A stretch of DNA of 64,000 bases, taken from the NCBI GenBank assembly GCA_003667865.1, contig CP033051.1, positions 879,501 through 943,500 on the forward strand, read 5' to 3'. Under the pieces are notes generated by a model. That model did not search any database and was not told where the DNA came from. It worked only from the letters and a program-made list of their open reading frames with translations. The stretch comes from Rossellomorea marisflavi. Its GTDB lineage: Bacteria > Bacillota > Bacilli > Bacillales > Bacillaceae_B. Of the stretch, positions 59,882-64,000 are shown piece by piece (positions within the stretch are counted from its first letter, which is position 1; each line of letters begins with the position of its first letter). Both the position numbers and the translations under genes were made by a program.

Positions 59882-60172
59882 TTAAAAATCAAACAAGGAA
59901 TCCCCATTTGCTCCATCCTCTGTTTCTAGTCGTTCTTCTTTTACTGATAATTGCGGTTGTGCAACAGGCTGTTGGTGTTGGGGCATCATCATTTTAGAAG
60001 GCTGAGGCGCACTAGGAGTTTGAAAATCCCCTTGCTGCACCTCTAATAGTAGCTCACATAATGCCTTCATTGAATGAATATGCTCTCTGATCGTACTACT
60101 TTTTTCTGCTGACTTTGCTTTTACAAGCTCATCTTCTAGCTTTTTTAAAATGGAATGATGAGAGATATTCAA
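59882..60172 (-). CDS. ywdI: YwdI (DUF5327) protein
   Basis: 96 residues. N-terminal helical part (ILKKLEDELVKAKSAEKSST, MKALCELLLEV) as in the YwdI family, then a Pro/Gln-rich linker and an acidic end. No catalytic motif. Between ywdK and the ung region. Confidence 0.75.
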   Translation of the reverse strand: MNISHHSILKKLEDELVKAKSAEKSSTIREHIHSMKALCELLLEVQQGDFQTPSAPQPSKMMMPQHQQPVAQPQLSVKEERLETEDGANGDSLFDF

Positions 60173-60204
60173 GCACTCTCCTCCTTACTTTTCTAGTTTA
60201 TTAC

Positions 60205-60387
60205 TCATTTCGCTATGTTCTTAGGTGAAAACTTCAAGCAACTTTGACCCGATGATTGCTCGACAACCACTGATGGCACTGCTTTTGTTTTGAATCCATA
60301 AGCCTTACATCCTCTAGGATGAGCAGGCTGCCATGTTACATAAAAATAGCGACAATGAAAACAATTGATTTTTTTATCATTGTTCAC
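60205..60387 (-). CDS. small four-cysteine protein next to ung
   Basis: 60 residues from a GTG with AAAGGAGG eight bases upstream. Cysteines in INCFHCRYFYVTW, PRGCKAYGF and QSCLKF suggest a small zinc-binding fold. Such ORFs beside ung are conserved in Bacillales and sometimes mislabelled as uracil-DNA glycosylase. Function unknown. Lies 24 bp downstream of ung in the same direction. Confidence 0.75.
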   Translation of the reverse strand: MNNDKKINCFHCRYFYVTWQPAHPRGCKAYGFKTKAVPSVVVEQSSGQSCLKFSPKNIAK

Positions 60388-60411
60388 ATTTACAGCCTCC
60401 TTTACCCCTTT

Positions 60412-61092
60412 TTACTCTATTGTCCAGTTTATTTCTTGTTGTCCTGTTTGTCGTAGCAGTTCATTTGTTTTTGAGTACGGTTTACTTCCAAAATAGCCTC
60501 TATAGGCAGAAAGTGGGCTTGGATGAGGAGCTTCTATTACATAATGCTTATTTAGGTTTAAGAGTCTCTTTTTTTCCTGTGCCGGCTTGCCCCATAGTAA
60601 GAAAATAATCGGGCCCTTTTTCTGATTTAGCTGCCCAATAACGTGATCTGTGAACTTCTCCCAGCCTTTGTTACGATGGGAATTTGCTTCACCTTCTCGC
60701 ACTGAAAGGACGGTATTAAGCAATAGAACTCCTTGCTTTGCCCATTGAGTAAGCTCCCCATGTTCTGGAATAGGGATGCCGAGATCTGTCTCTAATTCCT
60801 TGAACATATTTCTTAGAGAGGGAGGAAGTGGTACTCCCTTTTGCACAGAAAAACTTAAGCCATGTGCTTGGCCATCTCCATGGTACGGATCCTGACCAAG
60901 TATAACCACTTTTACCTTATGATAAGGGGTTTCACGAAAGGCTTGAAAAAGATTTTCTACATGAGGATAAATGGTTGCTTCCTCATATTCTTTTGTAATG
61001 AATTGGGTGAGCTCTCTAAAGTATGCTTGTTCAAATTCAGGCGATACTTGCTCCTCCCAATCATTCCTTGGGAAAAATTGAAGCACGTTCAT
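60412..61092 (-). CDS. ung: uracil-DNA glycosylase
   Basis: 226 residues. Removes uracil from DNA. Catalytic Asp68 in VILGQDPYHGDGQAHGLSF and the His loop HPSPLSAYRGYFG. Family-1 Ung, full length. Ribosome site AAGGAGAGG. Confidence 0.96.
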   Translation of the reverse strand: MNVLQFFPRNDWEEQVSPEFEQAYFRELTQFITKEYEEATIYPHVENLFQAFRETPYHKVKVVILGQDPYHGDGQAHGLSFSVQKGVPLPPSLRNMFKELETDLGIPIPEHGELTQWAKQGVLLLNTVLSVREGEANSHRNKGWEKFTDHVIGQLNQKKGPIIFLLWGKPAQEKKRLLNLNKHYVIEAPHPSPLSAYRGYFGSKPYSKTNELLRQTGQQEINWTIE

Positions 61093-61102
61093 TCACCTCT
61101 CC

Positions 61103-61870
61103 TTATTCAAAGGTAATCGTGACCTTATAACCTAATTGATCAAAAAAGCTTGTTAATGAATCCTTCGCACTTGTTTCAGCTGCTTGTAGAATTCCTTGAT
61201 CAATCGCTTCTAATTCGATCATATCTTTAGCTTCTGTTGCAAGCTGATAGCCTTCCTCCCAATCTACTTCACTACGAAACAATCCTTCTACTGAGAAGGC
61301 TTTAATATTCTCGGTATCAATAGATGGAGATTGTAAAATTTCTGCTTTTGGTAATGTTAATGAAAGGGTTTTTTCCTTTTCATCTAATGCAATATCATCT
61401 GCTTCTACCCTATCAAGATTCACTCCTGCTAGTACTGTCCCTGGTACGACAAGTAACAGCTTTCGCTTTGTTCCAGGAAGGTCGGCACTGATCTCTTTAC
61501 CAAATAATTTATTATCCTCTTGCTCAATTACCGTCTTAACAAACCCTTGAGCTGTAGCTAATGAGTTCATTTCATGGATTTGCTCTATGAAGCTTGCTTC
61601 ACTCTGTTTAAAAGAAGTGCCTGATATCCATGTATACACACCAATGGATGTTGCTCCTATAATAATCGCACATAGGGCTAGTAAAAGAACATACTTCAGT
61701 TTCCATAACTTAAATATAGTTGAGAGACTTCCCATTTTTCGAGCTCTATGATGACTTTCTCTATGATTTAACGCAATCGATGCACTTGTTTCTTGTTCGC
61801 TTTTCTTTAACTCTTCTAATATTGCTTCCATTTCTTTTATTTTTTCTTTACGATTCGTCAATTCCTCCAC
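61103..61870 (-). CDS. DUF4230 membrane-anchored protein
   Basis: 255 residues from a GTG (AGAGGA six bases upstream). N-terminal coiled coil (1-30), a single membrane helix (about 60-80, KYVLLLALCAIIIGATSIGV), then an extracytoplasmic DUF4230 domain (AEVLAGVNLDRVEADDIAL-like: VLAGVNLDRVE, SLTLPKAEIL). Function unknown. Only 10 bp before ung, hence probably in the same transcript. Confidence 0.78.
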   Translation of the reverse strand: MEELTNRKEKIKEMEAILEELKKSEQETSASIALNHRESHHRARKMGSLSTIFKLWKLKYVLLLALCAIIIGATSIGVYTWISGTSFKQSEASFIEQIHEMNSLATAQGFVKTVIEQEDNKLFGKEISADLPGTKRKLLLVVPGTVLAGVNLDRVEADDIALDEKEKTLSLTLPKAEILQSPSIDTENIKAFSVEGLFRSEVDWEEGYQLATEAKDMIELEAIDQGILQAAETSAKDSLTSFFDQLGYKVTITFE

Positions 61871-61944
61871 CTTCTTTCCTCTTTATTATAGAGAAAATTG
61901 TCGAAGGTTGAAATGGAAAACATGGGATAGGTTGATTAATAAAT

Positions 61945-61969
61945 GTTTATTCTACCTTAAACCGGGTAA
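61945..61969 (+). promoter_or_regulatory. SigB-type promoter
   Basis: GTTTAT, 13-base spacer, GGGTAA: five of six against each half of the SigB consensus (GTTTAA and GGGTAT). About 75 bp upstream of a general stress gene. Confidence 0.6.
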
Positions 61970-62044
61970 TACATTACTAGACTCACATAATAGAGTCATA
62001 GTCAAAAAGCTTCAAACAAAATTTTTCACGTAGGAGGAGATACT

Positions 62045-62410
62045 TTGTATCAAGTACAAACAGTTGAAAACGGTGTTGAAGCAACAAATGTTATCAATAA
62101 AATGAGGAGTCAAGGGTATGATCAGGATCAAATCTACCTCTTTGCTCATGACCCAGACCGCTCTCAAAATCTAACAGATGCAACAGATACTGAAAAAGTT
62201 GGTATACAAGAGCAAGGAATATTCGAGTCTATTGGAAATGTGTTCAAGTCTCGTGGCGATGAGCTTCGTTCAAAGATGCGAGCTGTTGGTATGGATCAAA
62301 CTGAAGCAGAGCACTATGAAGAGGAACTCGACAAGGGAAAGCTTGTCTTGGTAGCCTCTGACGAGCCTGAAAACTTGAATATGACACGATCCATTACAGA
62401 CTTATACTAG
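62045..62410 (+). CDS. general stress protein, YflT/17M-like
   Basis: 121 residues, TTG start with GGAGGAG upstream. The fold starts VENGVEATNVINKMRSQGY and DQIYLFAHDPDRSQNL as in the general-stress-protein-17M domain (YflT), which is SigB-induced in B. subtilis; a SigB-like promoter precedes this gene. The C-terminal half (FKSRGDELRSKMRAVGM, YEEELDKGKLVLV) matches the family as well. Molecular role unknown. Confidence 0.8.
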   Translation: MYQVQTVENGVEATNVINKMRSQGYDQDQIYLFAHDPDRSQNLTDATDTEKVGIQEQGIFESIGNVFKSRGDELRSKMRAVGMDQTEAEHYEEELDKGKLVLVASDEPENLNMTRSITDLY

Positions 62411-62463
62411 CACGCTCCCTGATAACCATTTTTAAAAGAACATCCCCCCTTTTATAGATGTTT

Positions 62464-62494
62464 AAGAGGTTGCCAATAGGCAACCTCTTTTTTT
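62464..62494 (+). terminator. terminator after the stress gene
   Basis: AAGAGGTTGCC, AATA loop, GGCAACCTC and a run of T. Confidence 0.92.
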
Positions 62495-62517
62495 GTCAGT
62501 GAATTAAGGTTAAGGTT

Positions 62518-62531
62518 AAGGTCCGTCCCTC
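62518..62531. repeat. GTCCGTCCC motif copy after the stress gene
   Basis: AAGGTCCGTCCCTC preceded by three GGTTAA steps. Confidence 0.65.
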
Positions 62532-62673
62532 TTTAAAACGTACTTTTCGCAATATAAGGGAAAGTTTAGTAAGATAATACAAAAGGTTATGTCTTTTTTA
62601 CATATGGAAATTTGATTAGTTGTTGATGAGAGTTCGATATATGATTGAAATTCATTTAAAGGAGGATGGACCG

Positions 62674-63021
62674 TTGGAATCGATTGTTGCGTCAAAAGTT
62701 CAAGGTCTTATTAATCAGTTTGCCCGCCAAGAGGTTTATATCCATTTAGAAACAACAAACGGTGCCTATGCCTCGCACTTCAACGAAGACTTCTTCTCTG
62801 CAGGTGCCTACATTCGGAATGCAAAAATTCAATATGAACATGGAAAAATTGTCGGGGACGGACCTTTCCGAGTTGGTTTAAAAATGGACATTGGATGGAT
62901 TTATGCTGAGGGACTTACCCATTTTGAATTAGATGAACATGGTAGATTATTAATGGCTGGTCATGATCATAGTGGAAAACTAGCTGTTGCATTAGAAATA
63001 AGTAAAACTCCATTCAAATAA
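62674..63021 (+). CDS. yojF: YojF (DUF1806) protein
   Basis: 115 residues. The start is the TTG at 62674: AAAGGAGG sits eight bases before it, and the protein then has the family length; the frame upstream (from 62620) covers that ribosome site. VYIHLETTNGAYASHFNEDF and VGLKMDIGWIYAEGLTH are the DUF1806 hallmarks. Always next to bshB2 in Bacillus; role in bacillithiol metabolism is inferred from that pairing. Confidence 0.9.
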   Translation: MESIVASKVQGLINQFARQEVYIHLETTNGAYASHFNEDFFSAGAYIRNAKIQYEHGKIVGDGPFRVGLKMDIGWIYAEGLTHFELDEHGRLLMAGHDHSGKLAVALEISKTPFK

Positions 63022-63034
63022 GGAGGAGAGTATA

Positions 63035-63721
63035 GTGATTGAACGTGAAAGACAAGTGCTCGTGATATTCCCTCATCCAGACGATGAAGCCTTTGGTGTT
63101 TCTGGTACGATTTCAACACATACCAATAGTGGAACACCTGTTACGTATGCCTGTTTAACCCTCGGAGAAATGGGGAGAAATCTTGGAAACCCCCCGTTTA
63201 CAACTAGAGAGGGCTTGCCGCTGATTCGGAAGAAAGAGCTTGAGAAAGCCGCTAGCGTAATGGGGATTCAGGACCTTCGCATGATGGGATATCGTGATAA
63301 AACATTAGAATTTGAAAGTGACGAAAAGCTTGCCAATATGGTAACAGAGCTAATGGAAGAACTCGATCCATCACTTATCATTACATTTTACCCAGGGTAC
63401 TCCGTGCACCCAGACCACGAAGCAACAGCACGTGCCGTGATTCGTGCCGTTCGCCGTTTGCCGAAAGCTTCAAGACCCAAGCTTCATTGTGTTGCGTTTT
63501 CAAATGGCTGTGAAGAAGATTTAGGGGCACCGGATATCGTACATGATATTTCAGCTGTAAAAGACCAAAAGATTGAAGCGATGAGAGCCCATATTTCACA
63601 AACAGCTTGGATGTTAAAGGATTTGGAAGAAAAAATGAAGGTCAATGACCCTGAAGTTGATCGTTGGTTGAAGTACGAACGGTTCTGGAGCTACCAGTGG
63701 GAGAATGATCAGGTTGAATAA
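63035..63721 (+). CDS. bshB2: bacillithiol biosynthesis deacetylase BshB2
   Basis: 228 residues. LmbE-like zinc deacetylase that converts GlcNAc-malate to GlcN-malate for bacillithiol (or acts on S-conjugates). Zinc motif HPDDEAFG (14-21), and the second HPDH in GYSVHPDHEATA. GTG start at 63035 with GGAGGAG upstream; 13 bp after yojF. Confidence 0.93.
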   Translation: MIERERQVLVIFPHPDDEAFGVSGTISTHTNSGTPVTYACLTLGEMGRNLGNPPFTTREGLPLIRKKELEKAASVMGIQDLRMMGYRDKTLEFESDEKLANMVTELMEELDPSLIITFYPGYSVHPDHEATARAVIRAVRRLPKASRPKLHCVAFSNGCEEDLGAPDIVHDISAVKDQKIEAMRAHISQTAWMLKDLEEKMKVNDPEVDRWLKYERFWSYQWENDQVE

Positions 63722-63762
63722 GCTATAGTGTAAGGCTGGTTTGAAGACATAACAAGATTGTA

Positions 63763-63793
63763 AAGGTCCGTCCCTTTTCGAGGGACGGACCTT
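63763..63793. terminator. head-to-head GTCCGTCCC hairpin
   Basis: AAGGTCCGTCCC (from 63763) and GGGACGGACCTT (to 63793) pair around a short loop, between the convergent bshB2 and sugar-kinase genes. It touches the stop codon of the kinase gene. Confidence 0.75.
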
Positions 63794-63999
63794 TAACTGT
63801 TATTTTTTAAATACTGATGGACTTCTTCTAGTGTCGGTAAGGCTGTCATTGCTCCTTTTGTTGAAGCGGCTAAGCCACCTGATACACTCGCAAACTCTGC
63901 CATCATTACAGCTTCAGGTAAAGTTAAACTGGCAATGTCTTTGGTAAATTCATGTAAACTATATAAGAACCCAGACACAAATGCATCCCCAGCTCCCGT
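63793..63999 (-). CDS. PfkB-family sugar kinase, C-terminal part
   Basis: Runs off the right edge; only the last 68 residues are visible. They begin TGAGDAFVSGFLYSL, the second PfkB signature with the catalytic Asp, followed by the AEFASVSGGLAASTKGAMTALPT end seen in fructokinase-type members (core GGLAASTKGAMTALPT). Substrate cannot be told from this part. Confidence 0.85.
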   Translation of the reverse strand, partial: TGAGDAFVSGFLYSLHEFTKDIASLTLPEAVMMAEFASVSGGLAASTKGAMTALPTLEEVHQYLKNNS

Positions 64000-64000
64000 C

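Noticed and set aside
62856-62874. GTCCGTCCC motif copy inside yojF
   Set aside because: The bases encode GDGPFRVGLK, a conserved segment of the family, so the resemblance is coincidental.

Overview
The window is chromosomal DNA from a low-GC, endospore-forming member of the Bacillaceae (Bacillus sensu lato). Gene content and order follow the ywl-ywk-ywj-ywi-ywh-ywf-ywd stretch of the Bacillus subtilis chromosome: mntP, ywlC, ywlB, spoIIR, prmC, prfA, tdk, rpmE, rho, glpX, murA, fsa, fbaA, spo0F, ywjG, pyrG, rpoE, later clsB, uvsE, argS, ywiB, speB, speE, pbpG, ywhD, ywhC, ywhB, ywgA, ywfO, rsfA, lipL, pta, hemQ, cwlJ, gerQ, ywdK, ywdI, ung. Most genes lie on the minus strand. I cannot name the species. 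No rRNA, tRNA, CRISPR array, prophage or insertion sequence was seen.

Layout. 1-2.2 kb: start of an eps-type exopolysaccharide operon (epsA, epsB, start of epsC) with two SinR-type operators in front and an EAR (eps-associated RNA) antitermination element between epsB and epsC. 2.5-8.6 kb: Mn export, tRNA t6A synthesis, sporulation signalling (SpoIIR), release factor 1 with its methylase, and a sporulation lipoprotein; a cluster of perfect DnaA boxes covers the 5' end of ywlC and the 3' end of ywlB. 9-23 kb: housekeeping genes (tdk, rpmE, rho, glpX, murA, fsa, fbaA, spo0F, pyrG, rpoE), interrupted by an unusual two-gene operon that joins a PlsY paralogue to a GNAT/class V aminotransferase fusion. 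24-36 kb: a fatty/branched acyl-CoA catabolic region (fadF, thiolase, hydroxyacyl-CoA dehydrogenase, two acyl-CoA dehydrogenases, a TetR regulator and the fused isobutyryl-CoA mutase IcmF), with FadR-like and CcpA-like operator candidates. 36-49 kb: cardiolipin synthase, UV endonuclease, a PP-loop ATPase, argS, polyamine synthesis, a sporulation-type PBP, and ywhBCD. 49-64 kb: ywgA, ywfO, rsfA, lipL, a soluble chemotaxis-type sensor, an HD-GYP protein, pta, hemQ, the spore germination pair cwlJ-gerQ, ung, a general stress protein with a SigB-like promoter, and bacillithiol deacetylase bshB2 with its yojF partner.

The most unusual content is between the genes. Five or more families of short dispersed repeats are packed into the intergenic spaces: a GTCCGTCCC motif in about 17 copies, often in terminator stems or loops; a roughly 130-bp foldback element in five copies; an element with conserved ends and a variable centre in two copies; a 283-bp tandem duplication of TCCGCTATTT motifs; and several arrays of five short cores spaced almost exactly 21 bp (two DNA helical turns) with unrelated spacers. 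One array type occurs three times with the same 21-20-21-20 spacing. That phased-array family is the best candidate here for an undescribed system. All functions are inferred from reading the sequence; no database search was run.
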